The notes under the pieces: generated by a model
The model's database searches: none
What the model was told of the DNA's origin: nothing
What the model saw: the letters and a program-made list of their open reading frames with translations, nothing else
Assembly (NCBI GenBank): GCA_910586005.1
Contig: CAJUHG010000005.1
Coordinates: 44,856 to 74,771 of the forward strand
DNA from: an uncultured Lachnospiraceae bacterium
Lineage (GTDB): Bacteria; Bacillota; Clostridia; Lachnospirales; Lachnospiraceae
Direction: 5' to 3'
DNA length: 29,916 nt
Program-made: the position numbers and the translations under genes
Shown: positions 23,577 to 29,916 of the stretch, piece after piece
Numbering within the stretch: the first letter of the stretch is position 1
Layout: each line of letters begins with the position of its first letter

Positions 23577-25250
23577 ATGAGAAGTGATAATGTAAAAAAA
23601 GGAATGCAGCAGGCACCACATCGTTCTTTATTTAATGCTTTGGGATTTACCAAAGAAGAAATGGAGAAACCATTAGTGGGAATTGTAAGTTCTTATAATG
23701 AAATTGTGCCAGGACACATGAATTTAGATAAAATTGTAAATGCTGTTAAAATGGGAGTGGCAGAAGCTGGAGGAGTTCCAGTAGTATTTCCTGCAATTGC
23801 AGTTTGTGATGGAATTGCTATGGGACATACAGGTATGAAATATTCCTTGGTAACACGTGATTTAATTGCAGATTCTACAGAATGTATGGCATTGGCACAT
23901 CAATTTGATGCTTTGGTTATGGTTCCAAACTGTGATAAAAATGTACCAGGACTTTTAATGGCAGCGGCAAGAGTAAATATTCCTACTGTATTTGTGTCAG
24001 GTGGACCAATGCTTGCTGGACATGTAAAAGGTCATAAAACAAGTTTGTCTTCTATGTTTGAAGCTGTAGGAGCTTATACAGCGGGCAATATAACAGAAGA
24101 AGATGTATGTGAATTTGAGGAAAAGGCATGTCCTACTTGTGGTTCTTGTTCTGGTATGTATACTGCAAATTCTATGAATTGTCTGACCGAAGCTTTGGGT
24201 ATGGGACTTAGGGGAAATGGAACAATTCCGGCCGTTTATTCCGACCGTTTACGTCTTGCAAAACATGCAGGTATGGCAGTTATGGAGATGTATCACAAAA
24301 ATATTTGTCCAAGAGATATTATGACAAAAGAAGCCATTTTGAACGCATTAACAGTAGATATGGCTTTGGGATGTTCTACAAATAGTATGTTGCATCTGCC
24401 AGCAATTGCTCATGAGATTGGGTTTGATTTTGATATTGGATTTGCAAATGAGATTAGTGAGAAAACACCAAATCTATGTCATTTAGCTCCGGCTGGACCA
24501 ACTTATATGGAGGATTTAAACGAAGCAGGTGGCGTGTATGCGGTGATGAATGAACTTGCAGAACTGAATTTATTAAATTTGGATTGTATAACAGTCACTG
24601 GAAAAACAGTGGGAGAAAATATAAAAGGATGTGTAAATCGTAATCCAGAGGTTATCCGCCCATTGGATCATCCTTATAGTGCAACAGGAGGACTTGCTGT
24701 TTTAAAAGGAAATTTGGCTATCGAGGGAAGTGTTGTAAAGCGTTCTGCTGTAGCACCAGAAATGATGGTACATGAAGGACCAGCACGCGTATTTGATTGT
24801 GAAGAAGACGCGATTGCAGCAATCAAAGGTGGAAAGATTGTTGCAGGTGATGTGGTAGTAATTCGCTATGAAGGACCAAAGGGTGGACCTGGTATGAGAG
24901 AAATGTTAAATCCTACTTCTGCGATTGCAGGAATGGGGCTTGGTTCTACCGTTGCTTTGATTACAGATGGACGTTTTTCAGGTGCAAGTCGAGGAGCTTC
25001 TATTGGACATGTTTCACCAGAGGCAGCAGTAGGAGGAACAATTGCTTTGGTAGAAGAAGGGGATATCATTAAAATTAATATTCCAGAAATGAAATTGGAA
25101 TTAGATGTATCAGAAGAAGTACTTGCAACAAGAAGAGAAAATTGGAAACCAAGAGAACCAAAAGTAACAGAAGGTTATTTAGCAAGATATGCACAAATGG
25201 TAACTTCTGGAGCAAAAGGTGCTGTTATGAAAAGAGATTTATGTCAATAA
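23577..25250 (+). CDS. ilvD: Dihydroxy-acid dehydratase
   Basis: This 557-residue enzyme removes water from 2,3-dihydroxy-3-methylbutanoate and its C6 analogue, giving the 2-oxo acids that become valine, leucine and isoleucine. Motifs are NCDKNVPG (near 118-125), CPTCGSCSGMYTANSMNCL (185-203) and ITDGRFSGASRG near the end. Where cysteine-rich [2Fe-2S] members have TPCN, this protein has VPGHMNL (44-50), as in E. coli, which points to the oxygen-sensitive [4Fe-4S] type. AAGAGGT precedes the ATG. A perfect promoter lies upstream. The next gene, nfo, follows after 62 bases with no terminator between. Other ilv genes are not in the window. Confidence 0.97.
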   Translation: MRSDNVKKGMQQAPHRSLFNALGFTKEEMEKPLVGIVSSYNEIVPGHMNLDKIVNAVKMGVAEAGGVPVVFPAIAVCDGIAMGHTGMKYSLVTRDLIADSTECMALAHQFDALVMVPNCDKNVPGLLMAAARVNIPTVFVSGGPMLAGHVKGHKTSLSSMFEAVGAYTAGNITEEDVCEFEEKACPTCGSCSGMYTANSMNCLTEALGMGLRGNGTIPAVYSDRLRLAKHAGMAVMEMYHKNICPRDIMTKEAILNALTVDMALGCSTNSMLHLPAIAHEIGFDFDIGFANEISEKTPNLCHLAPAGPTYMEDLNEAGGVYAVMNELAELNLLNLDCITVTGKTVGENIKGCVNRNPEVIRPLDHPYSATGGLAVLKGNLAIEGSVVKRSAVAPEMMVHEGPARVFDCEEDAIAAIKGGKIVAGDVVVIRYEGPKGGPGMREMLNPTSAIAGMGLGSTVALITDGRFSGASRGASIGHVSPEAAVGGTIALVEEGDIIKINIPEMKLELDVSEEVLATRRENWKPREPKVTEGYLARYAQMVTSGAKGAVMKRDLCQ

Positions 25251-25312
25251 AAATTAGTTTTATTTCTTGAAAACTTAATATGCATGAGTAAATAGGATAA
25301 AAGGAGTTTGTT

Positions 25313-26161
25313 ATGTTAAAAATTGGATGTCATCTTTCTTTCGCTAAGGGATTTCTTAATATGGGAAAAGAGGCTGTTAAAATTGGAGCTAATACGTTTC
25401 AATTTTTTACTCGAAGTCCACGCGGAGGACAGGCGAAAGAGTTAAACTTAGAGGATATTGCTGCATATCTGAATTTTGCAAAAGAACATGAAATTACACA
25501 AATTTTGGCACATGCACCTTATACCTTAAATTCTTGTGCAAAAGAGGAAGGTCTGCGACAATTTGCCTATCATACTATGTGTGATGATTTGGAAAGATTA
25601 GAGCATATTCCAGAAGCTATGTATAATTTTCATCCTGGCAGTCATGTAAAACAAGGAACAGAAATAGGAATTAGTTATATTTCTGACATGTTAAACAAAA
25701 TAAATGAAAAAGGATATTCTACTATGATTTTATTAGAAACTATGTCTGGAAAAGGGTCAGAGATAGGCAGAAATTTTCAAGAACTCCGTGAAATTATAAA
25801 TCAAGTAGAAAATTCTAGTCATTTAGGGGTCTGTTTAGATACTTGCCATATTTTTGATGGGGGTTATGATATTGTACATGGACTAGAACAAGTATTAGAA
25901 GAATTTGATAAGAGCATAGGGCTTGAGCGATTGAAAGCAGTGCACTTAAATGATAGTAAGAATGAATTAGGGAGTCATAAAGATCGTCATGAAAAAATAG
26001 GAAAAGGAAATATTGGGTTGGATGCTATTGCTTCTATTATCAATCATCCAAATCTTAGAAATCTTCCCTTTTATTTAGAAACTCCCAATGATTTAGAGGG
26101 ATATCAAAGAGAGATTGCATTGCTAAGAAAATTATATAGAGAAAATAAGTCTTTGGATTAA
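25313..26161 (+). CDS. nfo: Deoxyribonuclease IV (AP endonuclease)
   Basis: A 282-residue zinc-dependent TIM-barrel enzyme that cuts DNA 5' of abasic sites in base excision repair. The metal ligands are seen in order: AHAPYTLN, FHPGSH, LLETMSGKG, CLDTCHIFDGGYD, VHLNDSKNELGSHKDRHEKIGKG-type block (around 212-235) and YLETPND. Length is that of the bacterial Nfo family. AAAAGGAG lies 7 bases before ATG. It probably shares the ilvD transcript, and is followed by a terminator at 26202-26236. Confidence 0.97.
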   Translation: MLKIGCHLSFAKGFLNMGKEAVKIGANTFQFFTRSPRGGQAKELNLEDIAAYLNFAKEHEITQILAHAPYTLNSCAKEEGLRQFAYHTMCDDLERLEHIPEAMYNFHPGSHVKQGTEIGISYISDMLNKINEKGYSTMILLETMSGKGSEIGRNFQELREIINQVENSSHLGVCLDTCHIFDGGYDIVHGLEQVLEEFDKSIGLERLKAVHLNDSKNELGSHKDRHEKIGKGNIGLDAIASIINHPNLRNLPFYLETPNDLEGYQREIALLRKLYRENKSLD

Positions 26162-26201
26162 AAGAGGCTTTTATAAGCTCTTCTCATTACTTTTAAATAG
26201 G

Positions 26202-26236
26202 AAATTGCAAAACTCAATAAAATAGTTTTGCAATTT
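26202..26236 (+). terminator. Terminator after nfo
   Basis: AAATTGCAAAACT (26202-26214) and AGTTTTGCAATTT (26224-26236) form a perfect 13-bp stem with a 9-base loop, followed by TCTAGCTATTTTTA. Confidence 0.75.
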
Positions 26237-26334
26237 TCTAGCTATTTTTAAGTGGTGAGAGGAGCTTTGTATCTCTCATAGGTCTTCCATCTGATATACT
26301 TAGTGAATTGCAGAAATATGAATTTGATTTATGA

Positions 26335-26367
26335 CAATAGAAAGTTCGCAAAGCGTGTTTTCTATTG
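26335..26367 (+). repeat. Second repeat module, copy 2, with inverted ends
   Basis: CAATAGAAA (26335-26343) and TTTCTATTG (26359-26367) are inverted ends. The part from 26341 matches 23081-23107 at 23 of 27 positions. The left inverted arm is absent at the other copy. Confidence 0.7.
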
Positions 26368-26507
26368 TTTACTTTTTATAGTGGTTAATACTTGATTTTC
26401 ACTACTAATTATTATACGATATCTTAATATAATAAAGAATACTTTTATTTCTTAGTTGGAACAGAAAAGAAGTAACTACATAAAAAGCGAAATAGAAAGG
26501 GAGGCAA

Positions 26508-27326
26508 ATGAATTTATATAAATCAAATCATCATAGACACAAGCATTCTTCTTATGGCATAAAAAGTATTGATTTTTATGCTTGTCAGTCAAGTCTTAAA
26601 TTTTGGAATAGCAGTTATAAAGTATTATCTGCTTGTTTTATTTTGATTTTGTGTATCTTATTAGATTGTGTTTGGGTTTCCATAGCAGTGATTGTTACCA
26701 CAGGTTTGGTAAATTTGTTGGTAAACAAAGTTTCAGCAGGAGATTATATAGATTTTTTGAAAATTCCAATTGCTTTTCTTATGTTAGGGTGTATAGTAAT
26801 TGTTTTTGGCATATCAAAAAATCCAGTTGGAGATTATAATATTTTTTTGTTTGGAGGATATTTGTATTTTACTAAAACGAGTATTGGACAGGCATTGGCA
26901 TTATTTTTTAAAGTTATGGGAGCTGTTAGTGTTATGTATTTATTGGCATTATCTACACCAGTAGGAGAAGTAATTATGGTATTAAAAAAAGCACATGTGC
27001 CAGATGTGGTTGTAGAATTAATGAATATGATTTATCGTTTTATTTTTATTCTTGCTGAAGTACATGCAAATATGAAAATAGCAGCAATGGCTAGACTAGG
27101 ATATATAGATTTTAAAACTTCCTGTTTTTCTTTTGGGCAGATAGGAGGAAATTTGTTTATTTTGTCTTTACAGAAAGCAAATACTTATTATGATGCTATG
27201 GTTTCTAGAGGATATGAAGGAAATTTTCCCTTTTGGGAAGAACAGAAATCAGTGAAAATATGGCAAATTGGAATAGTGGCAGCTTATACAGGAAGTTTAC
27301 TAGTGTTATATATTTTAGTAAAATAA
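26508..27326 (+). CDS. cbiQ: ECF transporter T component, CbiQ-like (cobalt)
   Basis: A 272-residue membrane protein with about five spans that couples a substrate-binding S component to the ATPase in energy-coupling-factor uptake systems. The coupling helices are visible as AAMARLG (near 195) and AMVSRGYEG (near 235), the two Ala-Arg-Gly-type signatures that contact the ATPases. A His-rich N-terminus (NHHRHKHSS) is typical of metal versions and supports cobalt or nickel. GGGAGG lies before ATG. The ATPase gene follows after 63 bases. No cbiM or cbiN (the substrate component) precedes it, so the S component must lie elsewhere. Confidence 0.88.
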   Translation: MNLYKSNHHRHKHSSYGIKSIDFYACQSSLKFWNSSYKVLSACFILILCILLDCVWVSIAVIVTTGLVNLLVNKVSAGDYIDFLKIPIAFLMLGCIVIVFGISKNPVGDYNIFLFGGYLYFTKTSIGQALALFFKVMGAVSVMYLLALSTPVGEVIMVLKKAHVPDVVVELMNMIYRFIFILAEVHANMKIAAMARLGYIDFKTSCFSFGQIGGNLFILSLQKANTYYDAMVSRGYEGNFPFWEEQKSVKIWQIGIVAAYTGSLLVLYILVK

Positions 27327-27389
27327 ATACAAGAAACTTGTACTTTTTTCAACTTAATTTTAATAAATTAATTTTAGAAGGGGAAGTTA

Positions 27390-28241
27390 TTGGAAAATCA
27401 TAGAAAAGAAGAAATTTTAAGTGTACAACATTTAATGTACGAGTATCAATCTGGAAAGCCTGTGTTGCAAGATGTAAGTATTTCTATTGGAAAGGGAGAG
27501 AAAATTGCAGTGATGGGTTCTAATGGAGCCGGAAAATCTACATTTTTCTTACATCTAAATGGTGTTTTGCAGGCAGAGAATGGAGAAATTTTTTTTCATG
27601 GAGATAAGATTGGAAAGAAGAATTTAAAACAACTTCATAAACATGTGGGCTTTGTGTTCCAAGATGCTGATAGTCAAATAATTGCTTCTAGTGTCCAAGC
27701 AGAAGTGGCATTTGGACCTATGAATTTAAAACTTTCTAGGGAAGAAATAAAAGATAGAGTGAATCAAGCCTTAGATTATATGGATTTACAAGAATATAAA
27801 GAACGCCCACCTCACTATCTAAGTGGTGGTGAGAAAAAGAGAGTAAGTATTGCAGATATTATTGCTATGAAATCAGAAGTAGTATTATTTGATGAACCTA
27901 CAGCAGCTTTAGACCCTCTCAGTGCTGAGATGTTGGAAGAAGTGTTAGAAAAGCTACATCAAGAAGGAAAAACTTTATTGGTTTCCACTCATGATGTAGA
28001 CTTTGCATATCGCTGGGCAGAACGAGTGGTAATATTCCATCAAGGAAACATTATAGCTGATGATAATGCATTGTCTATATTTCAACAAGAAAATATTTTA
28101 AAACAGGCTCATTTAAAAAAGCCAGAAATGTTGACTGTGTATGAAATTCTTTTACAAGAGAATCTGGTGCAGATAGAAAGTTATCCTAGACAGGCGAAAG
28201 AGTTGACAGAAGTACTATTAAAAAATAAGGAAAAGCGTTAG
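27390..28241 (+). CDS. cbiO: ECF transporter ATPase, CbiO-like
   Basis: A 283-residue ABC ATPase that powers the ECF transporter. Walker A is GSNGAGKST (43-51), the Q-loop VGFVFQDADSQI, signature LSGGEKKRVSIA near 143, Walker B VVLFDEPTAALDP near 167 and the switch His in VSTHDVDFAYRWAERVVIF. The extended Q-loop ending DADSQI is characteristic of ECF and cobalt ATPases. The start is a TTG at 27390 with AAGGGGA about six bases before; the first in-frame ATG lies 15 codons in, past the start of the domain. It pairs with cbiQ just upstream. Confidence 0.93.
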   Translation: MENHRKEEILSVQHLMYEYQSGKPVLQDVSISIGKGEKIAVMGSNGAGKSTFFLHLNGVLQAENGEIFFHGDKIGKKNLKQLHKHVGFVFQDADSQIIASSVQAEVAFGPMNLKLSREEIKDRVNQALDYMDLQEYKERPPHYLSGGEKKRVSIADIIAMKSEVVLFDEPTAALDPLSAEMLEEVLEKLHQEGKTLLVSTHDVDFAYRWAERVVIFHQGNIIADDNALSIFQQENILKQAHLKKPEMLTVYEILLQENLVQIESYPRQAKELTEVLLKNKEKR

Positions 28242-28382
28242 AAAAAAGTAAAAGATAGAAGAAATTATTAAGAAAGAACAATATTGTTTATCAGGAAAAG
28301 CATTTTACAACCTTGAAAGGAGCAGCTATTCGGCAAAATATTTAAAGAATAAAAAGTTATAGAAACTTTAATCTCTTAATAT

Positions 28383-28411
28383 TTGTACATATGTTGAGTA
28401 GCAGATAATGT
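28383..28411 (+). promoter_or_regulatory. Promoter that may give a leaderless HD-gene mRNA
   Basis: TTGTAC (28383-28388), a 17-base spacer and TAATGT (28406-28411) place the likely start of transcription at about 28417-28419, on the ATG at 28418. No ribosome site precedes that ATG. Confidence 0.35.
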
Positions 28412-28417
28412 GGTATT

Positions 28418-29059
28418 ATGAATGAAAGGTATATAGAATACTTAAAGTATGTAAAGGAATACCTTACTAGAAATCATGGAATGGTTTCTCTAAATCCCTT
28501 ACATCCGTTTCGTTCTCGTTTTCAACATACGATACGGGTGTTACACTGGTGTTTTCGATTGACAGAGGGAATGGAAAAAGTAAACAAAGAACTTTTGTAT
28601 ACAGCAGCAATTTTTCATGACATTGGATATACAGATAAAGATAATGAACATCATGCCATTCGTAGCGGAAAGGCATTTCATAATTATGCAGTGGAGCACT
28701 ACATAGAAGAAAATTTTAGAAAAAATGTGGAAAATATGATCTATGTTCATTCTAATAAAGAACTTTTAAAGAATAAAGATACTAATTTGGAGTTAATTCT
28801 TTTACTTGAGGCCGATTTATTGGATGAAGAAGGTGCTATGGGAATTGTATGGGACTGTATGACTATGGGAAATGCTCATGCCTCTAGTTATGCTAAGGCA
28901 TATTATCATATTATGGAAAGTTCGAATAAAAAGGAGCCAAATCCAATGGTAACTGCAAGAGCAAGAGAATTTTGGGAGAAAAAGAAACAAGTGGTATCTG
29001 AATTTACAGATATATTAGAAAAAGATTTGATGATTGGAAGTCCTTATTTTGATATTTAA
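28418..29059 (+). CDS. HD-domain phosphohydrolase
   Basis: A 213-residue HD-superfamily metal-dependent hydrolase. The metal ligands are seen as HTIRVLHW (His near 37), AIFHDIGY (His-Asp near 67-68) and LLLEADLLDEEG (Asp near 132-135). Small HD proteins of this type act on nucleotides or cyclic nucleotide-like phosphates; the substrate is not evident. No Shine-Dalgarno sequence precedes the ATG, and a promoter fits with transcription starting on the codon itself. It follows cbiO after 176 bases, and the cobalamin riboswitch begins 360 bases downstream; involvement in cobalamin metabolism is possible only by position. Confidence 0.87.
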   Translation: MNERYIEYLKYVKEYLTRNHGMVSLNPLHPFRSRFQHTIRVLHWCFRLTEGMEKVNKELLYTAAIFHDIGYTDKDNEHHAIRSGKAFHNYAVEHYIEENFRKNVENMIYVHSNKELLKNKDTNLELILLLEADLLDEEGAMGIVWDCMTMGNAHASSYAKAYYHIMESSNKKEPNPMVTARAREFWEKKKQVVSEFTDILEKDLMIGSPYFDI

Positions 29060-29309
29060 CTTTATCAAGGAAGTGCTGTGGTAGCAGCTATGAGATTATG
29101 AGAAAGTAGCGAAGTAGATTGCGAATATCGGTTTTGACTTTTATTATTTTAGATGGTTGATAATAAAATAAAAATTTCTGGACATTTCAATATTAACATG
29201 CTATTCTTGTTAGGACATTGATAGAATCTCATAGAAGATTTTATCAATGTAGATAATAGAGAACACATGGGGTGAATTTTTTATTATCATAAGTCAAATA
29301 TCCCACAGT

Positions 29310-29340
29310 AAGCTAAGGGGCATGACTTAGCTTGTTTTTA
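29310..29340 (+). terminator. Hairpin with GGGGCATGAC loop and T-tract
   Basis: AAGCTAAG (29310-29317) pairs with CTTAGCTT (29326-29333), followed by GTTTTTATT. The loop side contains the 14-base CTAAGGGGCATGAC that recurs at 29352. It could end transcription arriving from the HD gene. Confidence 0.65.
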
Positions 29341-29372
29341 TTAAGTTCGTCCTAAGGGGCATGACACTTAAT
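29340..29372 (+). other. Second hairpin carrying the same loop sequence
   Basis: ATTAAGT (29340-29346) pairs with ACTTAAT (29366-29372). The loop contains CTAAGGGGCATGAC (29352-29365), identical to 29313-29326. The stems share no sequence, so only the loop is conserved. Confidence 0.6.
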
Positions 29373-29418
29373 GCGGCTGCTTGACACATTGTTCTCGGGA
29401 ATAAAAATATAATTATAG

Positions 29419-29688
29419 AAGGTGCCTGTTTTTTACAGGATAATAGGGAAATGAGTGAGAATCTCATACGGTCCCGCCGCTGTAAAAGTGGAGTTTTATT
29501 TTTTATACGCAGGGGTGCATATGGAAATTAATTTCTATGCAGTATATATCCTGCGCGACGAGTAGAAGAATCTTCTCTACTTGATGATAGACAAATAAAA
29601 TTTATAATATGTGTTTGTCTAAGGCCACTGGGAAACTGGGAAGGTAAAATAAAACAGAGAAGCTTGAGTCAGAAGACCTGCCTTTTGT
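29419..29688 (+). ncRNA. Cobalamin riboswitch
   Basis: All conserved parts occur in order: GAAGGTGCC (about 29419-29426), ATAGGGAA followed by GTGAGAATC, the core GGTCCCGCCGCTGTA (about 29470-29484), CCACTG with GGGAAGG (about 29626-29643) and the B12 box AGTCAGAAGACCTGCC (29667-29682). The stretch between the core and CCACTG (about 140 bases) is longer than in short members and forms extra stems. Binding of a cobalamin would change expression of a gene right of the window, probably a corrinoid or cobalt uptake gene. A terminator at 29824 implies transcriptional control. Confidence 0.95.
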
Positions 29689-29821
29689 AAAGAAATGCAA
29701 AAAGTTACGAGAGATGACTGGTTGTAGATTGCCTGTTCTAAAGATGTTTCAAGTTGGAAACAGATTTTTGGATAGGCTTTTCAGTGTAATCATTTGTTAT
29801 TAAATGACAGATGATTGTCAA

Positions 29822-29868
29822 GGATACCAGTTTACTGCTTAGGAAGCAGGAAATGTGGTATTTTTTTT
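29822..29868 (+). terminator. Expression-platform terminator of the riboswitch
   Basis: ATACCA (29824-29829) pairs with TGGTAT (29856-29861), and CTGCTT/AAGCAG (29835-29849) forms the inner stem; eight T follow at once. It lies about 135 bases after the B12 box. Confidence 0.85.
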
Positions 29869-29876
29869 ATCTTATA

Positions 29877-29916
29877 GGAAATATCTTGTCACGCTAAAGC
29901 GTGAAAGTATATTTCC
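29877..29916 (+). other. Hairpin cut by the window edge
   Basis: GGAAATA (29877-29883) pairs with TATTTCC (29910-29916), and CACGCT/AGCGTG (29890-29903) forms the tip with an AA loop. It follows the terminator and may be extended to the right. Confidence 0.55.

Larger units (their letters stand above)
26162..26507. other. Intergenic region: terminators, repeat and start of cbiQ unit
   Basis: No gene is seen. It contains a short hairpin right after nfo (26162-26182), the terminator 26202-26236, a TGAGAG/CTCTCA hairpin (26256-26278), a repeat within an inverted repeat (26335-26367) and an isolated TATAAT (26428-26433) without a good -35. There is no cobalamin riboswitch here. Confidence 0.7.
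29060..29418. other. Non-coding region before the cobalamin riboswitch
   Basis: No gene is seen. It contains an AT-only hairpin (TTTTATTAT/ATAATAAAA, about 29138-29172), ACATTGAT/ATCAATGT (about 29215-29252) and the twin hairpins at 29310-29372. Confidence 0.65.

Noticed and set aside
26262..26333. Protein-like tail ending LPSDILSELQKYEFDL before cbiQ
   Set aside because: About 25 codons with no start codon or ribosome site; could be a gene remnant but cannot be supported.
28252..28362. Open stretch between cbiO and the HD gene
   Set aside because: About 36 codons without a start codon; the AAAGGAG inside it is not followed by a usable start.

Overview
This is an AT-rich window from a low-GC, spore-forming Firmicute, most likely an anaerobic gut Clostridium of the Lachnospiraceae type. 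The evidence is strong AGGAGG ribosome sites, two small spore-coat-type proteins, an oxygen-labile-type IlvD, a BspA-like leucine-rich surface protein, a cobalamin riboswitch, and a GC-rich dispersed repeat (5945-6097) of a kind I remember as common in that family. The species cannot be fixed from the sequence. No rRNA, tRNA, CRISPR array, transposase or integrase is visible.

Layout. (1) 1-4754: a two-gene operon that enters from the left. It encodes a large P-loop NTPase (5' end cut off) and a smaller protein ending in a HEPN-type RNase motif. It looks like a sensor ATPase plus RNase effector, possibly a defence system, and is the best candidate here for something undescribed. (2) 4924-6837: a membrane-anchored XRE regulator, a repeat-rich spacer and two spore-coat-type genes. 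(3) 7188-10089: trpS, then on the minus strand a lipoprotein with a low-complexity linker and a LUD-domain protein. (4) 10326-13044: a half-size ABC exporter and a DUF2156 protein separated by a decayed 67-bp tandem duplication. (5) 13141-15356: two G3E (CobW-like) GTPases, one with a long His-rich repeat array and an altered base-specificity motif, the other fused to a YcgQ-like (DUF1980) C-terminal domain. (6) 15437-16739: a FadR-type regulator and signal peptidase I. (7) 16740-19588: a 550-bp structured leader and the BspA-like protein. (8) 19790-22995, minus strand: a hybrid histidine kinase and an unknown zinc-ribbon protein. (9) 23577-26161: ilvD and nfo. (10) 26508-29916: cbiQ and cbiO of an ECF cobalt-type transporter, an HD-domain hydrolase, a pair of hairpins with identical loops, then a full cobalamin riboswitch with its own terminator controlling a gene beyond the window.

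A metal and cobalamin theme links regions 5 and 10: metal-chaperone-type GTPases, a cobalt ECF module and a B12 riboswitch. A family of degenerate + strand repeats is scattered through the intergenic spaces, often next to terminators. Functions given for the NTPase/HEPN pair, the lipoprotein and the zinc-ribbon protein are inference only.
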